Source: Shimia haliotis (lineage in GTDB: Bacteria; Pseudomonadota; Alphaproteobacteria; Rhodobacterales; Rhodobacteraceae). From it: a DNA stretch of 64,000 nucleotides. The stretch covers positions 54,691-118,690 of the forward strand of contig NZ_FOSZ01000010.1 of the NCBI RefSeq assembly GCF_900114415.1, given 5' to 3'. Below the pieces are notes generated by a model that had not been told where the DNA came from, ran no database searches, and saw nothing but the letters and a program-made list of their open reading frames with translations. Below, piece after piece: positions 53,996 to 62,525 of the stretch. Numbering within the stretch: the stretch's first letter is position 1; each line of letters begins with the position of its first letter. A program made the translations under genes and the position numbers.

Positions 53996-55050
53996 AGGCT
54001 CATTCCATCCGGGATATTCAGGCGCGCCATACTGCGCGCCTTGTTGAACTCCCGCAAGCGGCCAAAAACGTCCACTCCCAATTGGCGATAAACGTCGAGC
54101 AAATCCACCAACACCCAGTTTTCGCGGATTTTTCCGTTCTCAACACGCCAGAAATCAAGCGACTTGAGAGTAATCTTCTTGCCTGCGGGCGCGATACCCA
54201 ACCAACCGTCATGTGTCACAGACTGGATCATGTCAGGCCAACCGGTGACAGCGGCATAATCGCCATCTCCAAAAAAGTGGTAGGTGATTTCGTCCTCAAA
54301 CTGTCCACGATCCGGCATGCCGCTCAGGAAGGGGATTTGATGCCAGTTGCGAAAGCCCGCCACACCGCGCGCAGTGCCAATGCCGGCAGGGCCGTACCAG
54401 CTCATGCGTTCATGCCAAAAGTCGTCCAGCTCCATGGAACGTGGATCGGGGTCATTTGGGTGCCGCTTAAGATGCTCAAGCATGTCCAGGATATGCTGGC
54501 AAGTGGCTTGCCCTTTCTCGGCATCATACGGCCCCGCGACCAATCCATCCGAAGTTGCCGGACCAGGCACATGCCATTCGCGCCCCAAAGAAGGCGCCAT
54601 TGGCCAGGCATTGGCTTGCATCATAACTTCGGGAATGTCCCAAAGCGCCTGATACTCAACCACTTTGCCGCCATCAAAACGGAAGAACTCATGATAACGC
54701 ATCGCGACTTGATGGCCTGTCGGTGGAATGTCGAGCCAGGGGCCGGTGAAGACACCGGTGTAGTATCCACCACAGCCAACCCAATCGTTGTCGAACTCAT
54801 CAGGGCCAGCCATGACAATATAGTCGCGGCGTTCCAAGTCCGGCCAGGCTTCCAACAGCCCGCCATAGGCATTGGCGTAGAAGTCATCCGGGCCGGTCAT
54901 ATCCCCAAACGGGTGACACAGCCGGAACACCGCATCCGGTGTCGCCAAATCGCCCAGCGCCTTGCGCACTCCCTCTTCGCTGAAATTGTAAGACGCATCC
55001 CGAAAAGCCTTGATCAGCTCTTTGTGGTGCGTGTGCTTGTCAGCGGTCAT
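53992..55050 (-). CDS. NTF2/SnoaL-like protein 2 (two-domain)
   Basis: This 352-residue protein has two tandem NTF2-like domains: about 10-150 (FRLCHPFGDMTG, TGPWLDIPPTGHQ, FFRFDGGKVVEY) and about 200-335 (SWYGPAGIGTARGV, WLGIAPAGKKI, LDFWRVENGKIRENWVLVD). The ending QLGVDVFGRLRE recurs in the other family members here. Its ATG lies 1 nt after the HisD-like stop. It is closest to protein 4 in layout. Confidence 0.78.
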   Translation of the reverse strand: MTADKHTHHKELIKAFRDASYNFSEEGVRKALGDLATPDAVFRLCHPFGDMTGPDDFYANAYGGLLEAWPDLERRDYIVMAGPDEFDNDWVGCGGYYTGVFTGPWLDIPPTGHQVAMRYHEFFRFDGGKVVEYQALWDIPEVMMQANAWPMAPSLGREWHVPGPATSDGLVAGPYDAEKGQATCQHILDMLEHLKRHPNDPDPRSMELDDFWHERMSWYGPAGIGTARGVAGFRNWHQIPFLSGMPDRGQFEDEITYHFFGDGDYAAVTGWPDMIQSVTHDGWLGIAPAGKKITLKSLDFWRVENGKIRENWVLVDLLDVYRQLGVDVFGRLREFNKARSMARLNIPDGMSL

Positions 55051-55051
55051 A

Positions 55052-56380
55052 TCACTCGGCGGCCTCCCGATAGGGCGCACCCTGCCCGTATGGCACGTTG
55101 ATCCCTCCGTAGCGGCGCACGCGCACATTGCATTGCTCGGCGTGGCCAACAAATCCTTCGAGCATGCACAGACGCGAGCCATATTCGCCGATCATGGTGG
55201 CCGCCTCGTCGGTCAGAACGCGCTGATAGCTGTGTGTTTTCAGAAATTTGCCAACCCAAAGGCCACCGGTGTAACGTCCCGCTTTCTTGGTTGGCAGTGT
55301 GTGGTTGGTGCCGATCACCTTGTCACCGTTGGAGACATTGGTGCGCGGACCCAAGAACAGCGCGCCATAGCAGGTCATGTTTTCAAGGAACCAATCGTCG
55401 CGGTCGGTCATCACTTGCACGTGCTCGGATGCGATGTCATCGGCAACCGCCAGCATTTCGTCATAGGTGTCGCAGACGATCACCTCTCCGTATTCCTCCC
55501 AGCTCACCGACGCGGTATCGGCGGTGGGCAGAATTTTCAGGATACGGTCGATTTCTGACAGCGTTTCCTCAGCCAGTTTGCGCGAGTTGGTGACCATCAC
55601 ACAGGGGCTGTTGTAGCCGTGCTCGGCCTGCCCCAAGAGATCGGTGGCGCAAAGTTCGGCGTCCACGGTTTCATCCGCAATCACCATTGTTTCGGTGGGG
55701 CCCGCAAAGAGGTCGATGCCGACGCGTCCAAAGAGCTGGCGCTTGGCCTCGGCCACGAAGGCGTTGCCGGGGCCGACAAGCATATGCACGGGATCGATGG
55801 TTTCGGTGCCCAGCGCCATTGCGCCAATCGCCTGAATGCCACCCATGACGTAAATCTCATGCGCGCCGCCTAGATGCATGGCAGCGATCACGGCAGGGTT
55901 CGGCTTGCCATTGAAAGGTGGTGTGCAGGCGACAATTCGGGGCACGCCTGCGACCGAGGCCGTTGCAACCGACATATGGGCTGACGCCACCATCGGGAAT
56001 TTGCCGCCCGGCACATAGCAGCCGACAGATTGCACGGGAATGTTCTTGTGGCCCAAAATCACACCGGGGAGGGTTTCGACCTCCAGATCCAGCATGGTGT
56101 CGCGCTGTGCCTGCGCGAAATTGCGGACCTGTTCCTGGGCGAATTTTATGTCGGACAGTTCGCGATCGGTCAGCTGAGCCATCAAGGCATCAATATCGTC
56201 CTGACCCAGTTTGAAGGAGGCAGGAGAATACTTGTCGAATTTCTCGGAGAGCTCCCGCACGGCCGCATCGCCGCGGGTTTCAATTTCTTTGAGAGTGGCC
56301 TCGACCACGGCGCGGGTTTTGGCGTCATCTTCGGCGCGTTCGGCCTGATCTTTGCCGCGTTTGAGATACTCGATTGTCAT
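55052..56380 (-). CDS. HisD-family NAD-dependent alcohol dehydrogenase (HpsN-like)
   Basis: This 442-residue protein belongs to the histidinol dehydrogenase superfamily. Catalytic Glu319-His320 (SEHVQ) and the zinc ligands Gln251/His254 (GQAEHG), Asp353 (NGDKV) and His413 (GHAEQ) are all present. The genomic setting has no histidine-biosynthesis genes, and the N-terminus TIEYLKRGK is that of the sulfopropanediol-dehydrogenase-like (HpsN) branch. It likely oxidises a terminal alcohol to a carboxylate in two NAD-dependent steps. It lies between two NTF2-like genes. Confidence 0.82.
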   Translation of the reverse strand: MTIEYLKRGKDQAERAEDDAKTRAVVEATLKEIETRGDAAVRELSEKFDKYSPASFKLGQDDIDALMAQLTDRELSDIKFAQEQVRNFAQAQRDTMLDLEVETLPGVILGHKNIPVQSVGCYVPGGKFPMVASAHMSVATASVAGVPRIVACTPPFNGKPNPAVIAAMHLGGAHEIYVMGGIQAIGAMALGTETIDPVHMLVGPGNAFVAEAKRQLFGRVGIDLFAGPTETMVIADETVDAELCATDLLGQAEHGYNSPCVMVTNSRKLAEETLSEIDRILKILPTADTASVSWEEYGEVIVCDTYDEMLAVADDIASEHVQVMTDRDDWFLENMTCYGALFLGPRTNVSNGDKVIGTNHTLPTKKAGRYTGGLWVGKFLKTHSYQRVLTDEAATMIGEYGSRLCMLEGFVGHAEQCNVRVRRYGGINVPYGQGAPYREAAE

Positions 56381-56390
56381 ACCATCATCC

Positions 56391-56921
56391 TCACTTAGTC
56401 GGGCGCGGGGCTGTTTTTTCCCCGCGATCAAAGGCTTCCCAGCCTTCGCCATTGAACAAATCGACGCCAAGCTGTGCGGCGACATGGGCGAAATCGACAT
56501 TCACCCAGTTGTCGACAATCTTGCCGTCGACCACTTTCCAGAAATCCATGTAGCGGATTTCGATGCGTTTTCCGGTCGGTGCGATGCCAAGGAACTCGCC
56601 GGAATGCGTGGCTTCCTGGCGGCCAAAGGCGGCCGCCCACTCGCCCATGTAAAGGCGGGCCTCGTCGATGCAGGTTTTGTCGGAAAACGCCGCCTGAAAG
56701 GGGCGTTGCCAGTTGTCCTGAAATTCCTGAAGGCCGGTTTTGGTGCCGCAGCCCTGATTGCCCATCCAGCGGAAGCCTTGGGAAAAGAACTCGCCAATGT
56801 CGTCAATGCGGTGGTCGTTGAGACCGTCCACCATGGTTTCGATCACGCGGCGGGTGTCTTCGGTTTTGCTCAGGTCGGTGTCGCGCGTCAGCACGGCCTG
56901 TTCGGGGCGGGAGCCTTTCAT
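56391..56921 (-). CDS. NTF2/SnoaL-like protein 3 (single domain)
   Basis: This 176-residue protein has one NTF2-like domain (about 20-160) with [17 protein letters not shown], then [30 protein letters not shown] and AAQLGVDLF. The FxGIAPtGK and GKI.(D/E)NW pair match the second domain of protein 2. AAGGAG precedes the ATG. It is followed 10 nt later by the HisD-like gene, and a 127-nt gap separates it from the permease gene upstream. Confidence 0.8.
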   Translation of the reverse strand: MKGSRPEQAVLTRDTDLSKTEDTRRVIETMVDGLNDHRIDDIGEFFSQGFRWMGNQGCGTKTGLQEFQDNWQRPFQAAFSDKTCIDEARLYMGEWAAAFGRQEATHSGEFLGIAPTGKRIEIRYMDFWKVVDGKIVDNWVNVDFAHVAAQLGVDLFNGEGWEAFDRGEKTAPRPTK

Positions 56922-57048
56922 CGGGCGTCTCCTTTCAGAATGATTTGGGGGATTTCGAGGGGGCGTACTGCCCTCTGCCCTATGAAATCCCGCGGCATTC
57001 TGTTGAGCGCCGGATGGCGTGCCACAGCGGTATGTCGTGCGGACGAGC

Positions 57049-57930
57049 TCACCCTTTGACTGCCCCCGCTGTCAGGCCGGAGACGATCTGGCGCTGGAAG
57101 AACATCACGAGGATGAAGAGTGGTGCGGTCGCGGAAACCACGGCGGCGACCGCAAACATGACGTTGCCTTCGGTGTAGGTGGTGCCAAGGAAAGCAGCGA
57201 TGGCCGGCACCATGGTGCGGTTGCTTTCGCTCAGCAGCATCGCGGTCACGGCAAAGTCGTTATAGGCCAAAAGAAAGCTGAACAGACCTGTGGTGATGAC
57301 ACCCGGCCACATGACCGGCACGATGACATGGCGGAAGGCCTGAAACTGTGTGCAGCCATCAACTTTGGCGCTTTCGTCGAGCTCTTTGGGGATGTTCTGA
57401 AAGAAGCTGTGCAGCATCCACAGGGTGAAGGGCTGGTTGATCGCCACAAGAACGATGATGGTGGTCGGCAGAATGCCCCAGACGTTCCATTCAAAGAACG
57501 GCAGCAGGTAGCCCGCGACCAGAGTGATCGGCGGCATGGCGCGGAAGATCAGCGCGGTGATCAGCAGCCAGAAAGTATAACGGAACGAAGAACGCGACAG
57601 GGCATAGCCGCCTAGCGTGCCGATTGTCAGCGAGGTGCAGACCACGAAAAAGCAGACAATGAAGGTGTTGATGACATTGCGCCAGAACTCTTCCTGCACC
57701 CATGCGCCGTGATAGGCCGCGCCGGTGAAGGCGGAATCATAAGCCGCTTTGGTGCGTTCGCCGGTCAGCGCGTTGGTCCAGTCGGCGATCGAGAAGAAAT
57801 CGAGTTCGACTTTGAACGAGCCCCAGAACGTCCAGAAGAACGGGAAGGCGGCGAGGATGAACCAGACGAAGACAAAGCCGTAGGTCAGGATGCGGAGCCC
57901 GAGGGGCATGCGTTGTGCTTTGGATGCCAT
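57049..57930 (-). CDS. ABC transporter permease, carbohydrate type (MalG-like)
   Basis: This 293-residue permease has six predicted membrane segments and the EAA cytoplasmic loop ESAKVDGCTQFQAFRHVIVPVMWP, which contacts the ATPase. Start ATG at 57930 lies 1 nt after the stop of the other permease gene. It pairs with it to form the CUT1-type channel. Confidence 0.88.
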   Translation of the reverse strand: MASKAQRMPLGLRILTYGFVFVWFILAAFPFFWTFWGSFKVELDFFSIADWTNALTGERTKAAYDSAFTGAAYHGAWVQEEFWRNVINTFIVCFFVVCTSLTIGTLGGYALSRSSFRYTFWLLITALIFRAMPPITLVAGYLLPFFEWNVWGILPTTIIVLVAINQPFTLWMLHSFFQNIPKELDESAKVDGCTQFQAFRHVIVPVMWPGVITTGLFSFLLAYNDFAVTAMLLSESNRTMVPAIAAFLGTTYTEGNVMFAVAAVVSATAPLFILVMFFQRQIVSGLTAGAVKG

Positions 57931-57931
57931 G

Positions 57932-58957
57932 TTACTTGCCCTTGAAGTCGCGCCATGTCCGCACCAGCACTGGCGAGAGCAGGATTGCGACACCGATGAT
58001 GGTCAGAACGGAGGTTGCAGAGGCGGCCGAGAGTTGCCGTGTTTCGCCGCCAAGATCGTTGAAGATGATCCAGCTGAGCGAGGTGGCATGTGCCGAGGCG
58101 TTGAAGCCGACAACCGGTTCAAAGACGCGGAAGTTGTCCATCAGCTGAATCAGCGCCACGAAGGTCACCAGCGGCATCAGGTGCGGCACAACCACGTATT
58201 TGATCTGTTGCCAGCGGGTGGCGCCGTCGATCTGGGCGGCTTCGATCTGATCCTGCGGCAGAGTTTGCAGGCCCGCATAGAAGACCACAAAGGCAAATGG
58301 TGCGGAGTGCCAGACGCCGTAGACGATCAACATGATCCAGGTGAGGCCGGTGCTGGCCTTCATCGAGAAGTCCGGATCCCCTGCCAGCGCCACAAGGGCC
58401 GAGCCAATCACGCCGCGGCTGTCGACCATCCAGAAGAGGATGAGAGAGCCAATCAGCGGCGTCACGATCATCGGCAGGAGCGAGAAGAAGATCATCAGCC
58501 CTTTGAGGCGACTGTGAAGCGAATTCACGGCCAGCGCGATCATCAAGCCAAAGACAATCAGCAGCGGCGTGACAATGAAGGTGAAAGTCAGCGTGAAGGC
58601 GAGCGCGCGGTAAAGCGGCAAATTGAAGAGCCGGTCAATGAAGCCGCCCATGCTGGCGCTTGCAGCCCATGCTTCGCCCACTTCCGTAACCGCAAGGTGT
58701 CCACGGTCCAGATAAATGTCGAGCCCGACAAACCGACCCAGTGGCTGCGCCTCGCGGATGTCGCGGGTGGCGTCCTGATCGATGGTGGTTTCCGTGGTGC
58801 ACCCCACAAGCGGCGTACAGTTTTCAACCGTTTTCAGGACAGCCTCATGCGGTGCATATACCGACTGGATCACAACAGACACGATCGGCAAGGCGATGAA
58901 CAAGAGCATCGCGAGGCCTGTCGGCAAAAAGAACCAGAAAAACGTGCGGTGTTTCAT
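57932..58957 (-). CDS. ABC transporter permease, carbohydrate type (MalF-like)
   Basis: This 341-residue permease has the EAA loop EAAQIDGATRWQQIKYVVVPHLMP. Between the first and second membrane segments lies an unusually long periplasmic insert of about 75 residues (about 35-110) with two Cys (ENCTPLVGC), which could form a disulfide. The insert may contact the binding protein. It is followed by the MalG-like permease. Confidence 0.88.
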   Translation of the reverse strand: MKHRTFFWFFLPTGLAMLLFIALPIVSVVIQSVYAPHEAVLKTVENCTPLVGCTTETTIDQDATRDIREAQPLGRFVGLDIYLDRGHLAVTEVGEAWAASASMGGFIDRLFNLPLYRALAFTLTFTFIVTPLLIVFGLMIALAVNSLHSRLKGLMIFFSLLPMIVTPLIGSLILFWMVDSRGVIGSALVALAGDPDFSMKASTGLTWIMLIVYGVWHSAPFAFVVFYAGLQTLPQDQIEAAQIDGATRWQQIKYVVVPHLMPLVTFVALIQLMDNFRVFEPVVGFNASAHATSLSWIIFNDLGGETRQLSAASATSVLTIIGVAILLSPVLVRTWRDFKGK

Positions 58958-59029
58958 CTTGGGGTCCGGGCTACGAGAATTGGGGGAGGATGCCGGAGAG
59001 GAACGGGCCCTCTCCGGCGGGAGGAAGGC

Positions 59030-60256
59030 TTACTTGAGGAAGCCCTTTTCCTTGGCGGCAGCAGTATAGGCCGCTTCGATGTCGGACAGCGCCTGTTCCG
59101 CGCTTTCCTTGCCTTGCAGGAAGTCGGACAACTCGTTGCCGATGGAGCCGTGCATCAGGCCCATGTAAGGGACCATCGGATAAGGCACGGTGCCGGCTTT
59201 GGCCGCTTCAAACACGCCGATGGCGGCTTCGGTCGGCTGATAACCGTCGATCAACCAAACCGCCTGCTGACGGATTTCGTCGTTCTGCATCATGTCCGGA
59301 CGGATGCCGTTCATCATCGCGATAAAGGTGGCCTCGGCCTCTTCATCGGATACGTTCTTGGCAACAGTCCAACCGTCCCACCACAGGGTGGAGGCCGGAG
59401 TGGAACCACCGCCGACGGTCATCGGACCGGCAATCGCGTGGCCGTTTTTCACAGCATCGGTCACACCATCTGCGGTGGTTTGCGATGCAGCGCGGCTGCC
59501 CCACATGTTCAGCAGCGCAATGTTGCCCGCACGGTATTCGGCGTTTGTCGCGTTGGAGTCATGGGTCAGGTAGTCGGGGTTCATATACTCCGTCAGCGCC
59601 TTCATCATGTTCAGCGTGTTCACGCCCGCCTCAGAGTTGATCATTGGCTCTGCAGTGCCTTCTTTGAAGAAGGTCCCGCCGTAGCCGAGGAACATGTTGT
59701 TGAATTCCTGTGCGAGGTTCCAACCAGCTGCGTAGGCGCCGCCGATCGGGTTCTGCATGATGCCTTTTTCACGGATCATCTTCGCAGCTTCGAGCATTTC
59801 CTCATAGGTTTTCGGAGGCTCAACACCGATCTCTTCAAGGATGTCTTTGCGGTACATCAGGTGCTGGGCGTTTGCCATGAAGGCCACGGCCATCACCTTG
59901 CCATCAACCGTGATCAACTGGCTTTTCTGAAGCGCGCCACCGTGCTTGGCGACCAGATCATCCAGAGGACGCACAAGATCGTCGTTCATCAGAATGGTCA
60001 GGGTGGAATTGGCCACAATCGCGGAGGTGTATTCCGCCGGATTGCCCTGCATACCCGCGACATGGATGTCCTTGTGATCGGCGGTAAGGTTTTTGGAGAC
60101 CTCGGCGCCGGTGCATTCGGCCGCGCCCGCACCGACGGTCTGGATCGCGGGGAATTCGTTGCCGATGATGTTGACGCGCGCGTTGATTTCACACGCATAT
60201 GCGCCGCCTGCCCAAAGGGCGATGGCACTGGCGAAGGCCACTTTCTTTAGAAACAT
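59030..60256 (-). CDS. Extracellular solute-binding protein, family 1
   Basis: This 408-residue periplasmic protein starts with a signal peptide (MFLKKVAFASAIALW, cleavage near AYA-C). The type I sugar-binding fold is suggested by TGAEVSKNLTADHKD and LMYRKDILEEIGVEPPKTYEEM. GGGAGAAG lies before the ATG. A 72-nt gap separates it from the permease genes and 99 nt from ugpC. The ligand is unknown; CUT1 systems take oligosaccharides, polyols or glycerol phosphates. Confidence 0.88.
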   Translation of the reverse strand: MFLKKVAFASAIALWAGGAYACEINARVNIIGNEFPAIQTVGAGAAECTGAEVSKNLTADHKDIHVAGMQGNPAEYTSAIVANSTLTILMNDDLVRPLDDLVAKHGGALQKSQLITVDGKVMAVAFMANAQHLMYRKDILEEIGVEPPKTYEEMLEAAKMIREKGIMQNPIGGAYAAGWNLAQEFNNMFLGYGGTFFKEGTAEPMINSEAGVNTLNMMKALTEYMNPDYLTHDSNATNAEYRAGNIALLNMWGSRAASQTTADGVTDAVKNGHAIAGPMTVGGGSTPASTLWWDGWTVAKNVSDEEAEATFIAMMNGIRPDMMQNDEIRQQAVWLIDGYQPTEAAIGVFEAAKAGTVPYPMVPYMGLMHGSIGNELSDFLQGKESAEQALSDIEAAYTAAAKEKGFLK

Positions 60257-60355
60257 TTTCTTCTCCCTGTTATGCTTCTTGGTATTTGGATGCGCCTTGC
60301 AACCGCGCACCCCTTGGTGTCTCCGGCAGGGGATTGCCGGAAATTCGAAAAGCCG

Positions 60356-61408
60356 TCAGGCCTCGATCCGCGCGCCGGTTTCGGCGTGGAACAAATGGCA
60401 GATGCTGGCCGGCACGGAGAGCGATACCGTGTCGCCGATTTCAGAGCGGAAATCTTTGGGGGCACGCACAGCAACCAGTTCTCCGCCAATGCGGACAGTG
60501 ACCATTGTGGCATCCCCCAAGAGTTCTAGCGTATAGATCGGGGCGGTGATTTCGTGATGCCCTGCGTCCCCAAGCCCCGCATCTTCGGCGCGGAACCCAA
60601 GGGTCACGGGGCCATCCGGAGCGTGAAGCCCTTCGACGCGAACGTTTTCCGCCTCGAACGTGCCGCCGGACATCGTGCCGTCCATCAAGTTCATCGCTGG
60701 GTTGCCGATAAAGCTGGCGACAAAAGTGTTGGCGGGCTTGTCGTAAATGTCGGTGGGGCTGCCGAGCTGCTGCACTACGCCCTGTTTCATCACCACAACG
60801 CGGTCCGCCAGCGTCATCGCCTCGATCTGGTCGTGGGTCACATAGATCGTGGTGACAGCGAGTTCGTGGCTGAGGTTTTTGATCTGCGCGCGGGTGGAGA
60901 CCCGCAGTTTGGCATCAAGGTTGGAGAGCGGCTCATCCATGAGGAAAACATTGGGCTCCCGTACGATTGCGCGCGCCAAAGCAACACGCTGACGCTGACC
61001 GCCGGAGAGTTCAGCAGGCTTGCGATGTAGAAAATCGTCAAGCTCGACCATCGCCGATGCGCGGCGCACTTTTTCATCGTGGGTCGCCGGATCGATGCCG
61101 CGCACCTTCAGCGGGAAGCGGATGTTCTCATAGACGTTCATATTGGGGTAAAGCGCGTAGGACTGGAAAACCATCGCCACGTCGCGGTCTTTGGGCTCCA
61201 GATCGTTGACCTTTTTGCCATCAATCAGGATGTCGCCTTCGGTGGCGTCTTCCAATCCTGCTATCATACGCATGGTTGTGGTCTTACCGCAGCCCGAGGG
61301 ACCAAGCAGCACCAGGAATTCCTTGTCGGCGATGGTCAGGTCGAAGTTGTCGACCCCGACAAAACTGCCCCAGCGCTTACCAACATTGCGCAGCTGAATT
61401 TCGGCCAT
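60356..61408 (-). CDS. ABC transporter ATP-binding protein (UgpC/MalK type)
   Basis: This 350-residue ATPase has Walker A GPSGCGKTT (about 37-45), signature LSGGQRQRVALARA (about 134) and Walker B FLMDEPLSNLDA (about 155). A C-terminal MalK-type regulatory domain covers about 240-350. It is the first gene of the minus-strand operon and begins just beyond operator 1 (61439-61452), so LacI binding would block it. Confidence 0.92.
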   Translation of the reverse strand: MAEIQLRNVGKRWGSFVGVDNFDLTIADKEFLVLLGPSGCGKTTTMRMIAGLEDATEGDILIDGKKVNDLEPKDRDVAMVFQSYALYPNMNVYENIRFPLKVRGIDPATHDEKVRRASAMVELDDFLHRKPAELSGGQRQRVALARAIVREPNVFLMDEPLSNLDAKLRVSTRAQIKNLSHELAVTTIYVTHDQIEAMTLADRVVVMKQGVVQQLGSPTDIYDKPANTFVASFIGNPAMNLMDGTMSGGTFEAENVRVEGLHAPDGPVTLGFRAEDAGLGDAGHHEITAPIYTLELLGDATMVTVRIGGELVAVRAPKDFRSEIGDTVSLSVPASICHLFHAETGARIEA

Positions 61409-61438
61409 CTGGTCCCCCGTCCTATTTCACGAGCATTT

Positions 61439-61452
61439 TGCATACGTATGCA
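61439..61452. promoter_or_regulatory. LacI-type operator 1 of the catabolic cluster
   Basis: TGCATACGTATGCA is a perfect 14-bp palindrome centred on CG, 30 nt upstream of the ugpC start and 82 nt before the plus-strand NTF2-like gene start. It matches the usual LacI-family operator form. Confidence 0.75.
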
Positions 61453-61491
61453 CAGAGGGTAGACTCGAGGCTAGGAATTCGGCAAGACTTT

Positions 61492-61509
61492 TTTGCAAAC
61501 GTATGCAAA
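61492..61509. promoter_or_regulatory. LacI-type operator 2 of the catabolic cluster
   Basis: TTTGCAAACGTATGCAAA is an 18-bp near-palindrome centred on CG, 55 bp centre to centre from operator 1. It ends 11 nt before the plus-strand NTF2-like start, so a bound repressor would cover the leader of that gene. Confidence 0.7.
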
Positions 61510-61520
61510 GCGACCCAAAC

Positions 61521-62525
61521 ATGACTGATTTCACAAGTGAAAAACAAATAATAACAGACCTCTACAGACATCTGGACACCGCCTCTCCAGATACGACTGA
61601 AGCGGTCCTCAAACAATTCTATGGGCCGAATCATATCTGGCGTGGCTTCCATCCGTTCGACGAAATCCACGGCGGGACTGAGGTGGCAGAGCGTTTCTGG
61701 GCACCGCTCAAAACCGCGTTCACCCATCTCCAACGTCGCCAAGATGTCTTTATGGCCGGCAAAAACGAGATGGACGGATTTGCCTCCGCATGGGTGGTGT
61801 CCATGGGACATCTGATGGGCCTGTTTGACAAGCCCTGGCTTGGCATTGCGCCCACGGGCAAAATGGCCTTCCTGCGCTATTGTGAGTTCAACAAGATTGA
61901 AAACGGACAAGTAACTGAAACCGCGATGTATTTCGACATACCGCATCTGATGATGCAGGCGGGGCTACACCCTTTTCCACCACAAACCGCCGCGCATTTG
62001 GTGCAGCCCGGCCCCATGACACACGATGGCCTCATGCTCGCGCCGCAACCGCCTGAAACCGGCGAGAAGACCTTGGCTACGATAAACGCGATGATCACCG
62101 ACTTGGGCCAATGGAACAGTGGCCTGAGCCTAGAAGACGAGCTGCGCCGGACATGGCATGAGGACATGATCTGGTGGGGGCCAGCTGGCGTTGGCGCGAC
62201 TTACACGATCCCACGCTACGCCAAACAGCATTCCGGCCCCTTCCGCGCAGGCTTCACCAACCGCTCAAAAACCACTCACATCTGCCGCATGGCCGAAGGG
62301 CACTTCGGTGGCTTCTTTGGCTGGCCCAATTTCACCGCGACCCCTACCGGCGGCTTCATGGGCATGCCCGCAACCGACAAACCCGGCGAATTCCGCGTGA
62401 TCGACATCTACCGGCGGGACGGCGACAAACTGGCCGAAAACTGGATCTTCATCGACCTGCTGCACTTCTGGAAGCAACAGGGCGTCGATATTCTGGCCCG
62501 TATGGCAGAGGAGCCCCGCACATGA
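61521..62525 (+). CDS. NTF2/SnoaL-like protein 4 (two-domain)
   Basis: This 334-residue protein has two NTF2-like domains: about 10-150 ([48 protein letters not shown]) and about 200-325 (IWWGPAGVGATY, FMGMPATDKP, DKLAENWIFIDLL, QQGVDILARM). It is laid out like protein 2. The ATG at 61521 is favoured; the earlier ATG 61503 falls inside operator 2. No clear SD precedes it, so the transcript may be leaderless. The next gene overlaps its stop by 4 nt. Confidence 0.78.
   Translation: MTDFTSEKQIITDLYRHLDTASPDTTEAVLKQFYGPNHIWRGFHPFDEIHGGTEVAERFWAPLKTAFTHLQRRQDVFMAGKNEMDGFASAWVVSMGHLMGLFDKPWLGIAPTGKMAFLRYCEFNKIENGQVTETAMYFDIPHLMMQAGLHPFPPQTAAHLVQPGPMTHDGLMLAPQPPETGEKTLATINAMITDLGQWNSGLSLEDELRRTWHEDMIWWGPAGVGATYTIPRYAKQHSGPFRAGFTNRSKTTHICRMAEGHFGGFFGWPNFTATPTGGFMGMPATDKPGEFRVIDIYRRDGDKLAENWIFIDLLHFWKQQGVDILARMAEEPRT

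Noticed and set aside
55052..56380. HisD-like gene considered as the histidine-biosynthesis hisD
   Set aside because: No other his genes are nearby, it lies in a catabolic operon with an importer, and its N-terminus fits the HpsN-like branch.
57890..60250. A 786-codon open frame on the plus strand opposite the ABC transporter genes
   Set aside because: It is the complement of two permease genes and a binding-protein gene with clear motifs; the encoded sequence is rich in His, Arg and Gly without domains.
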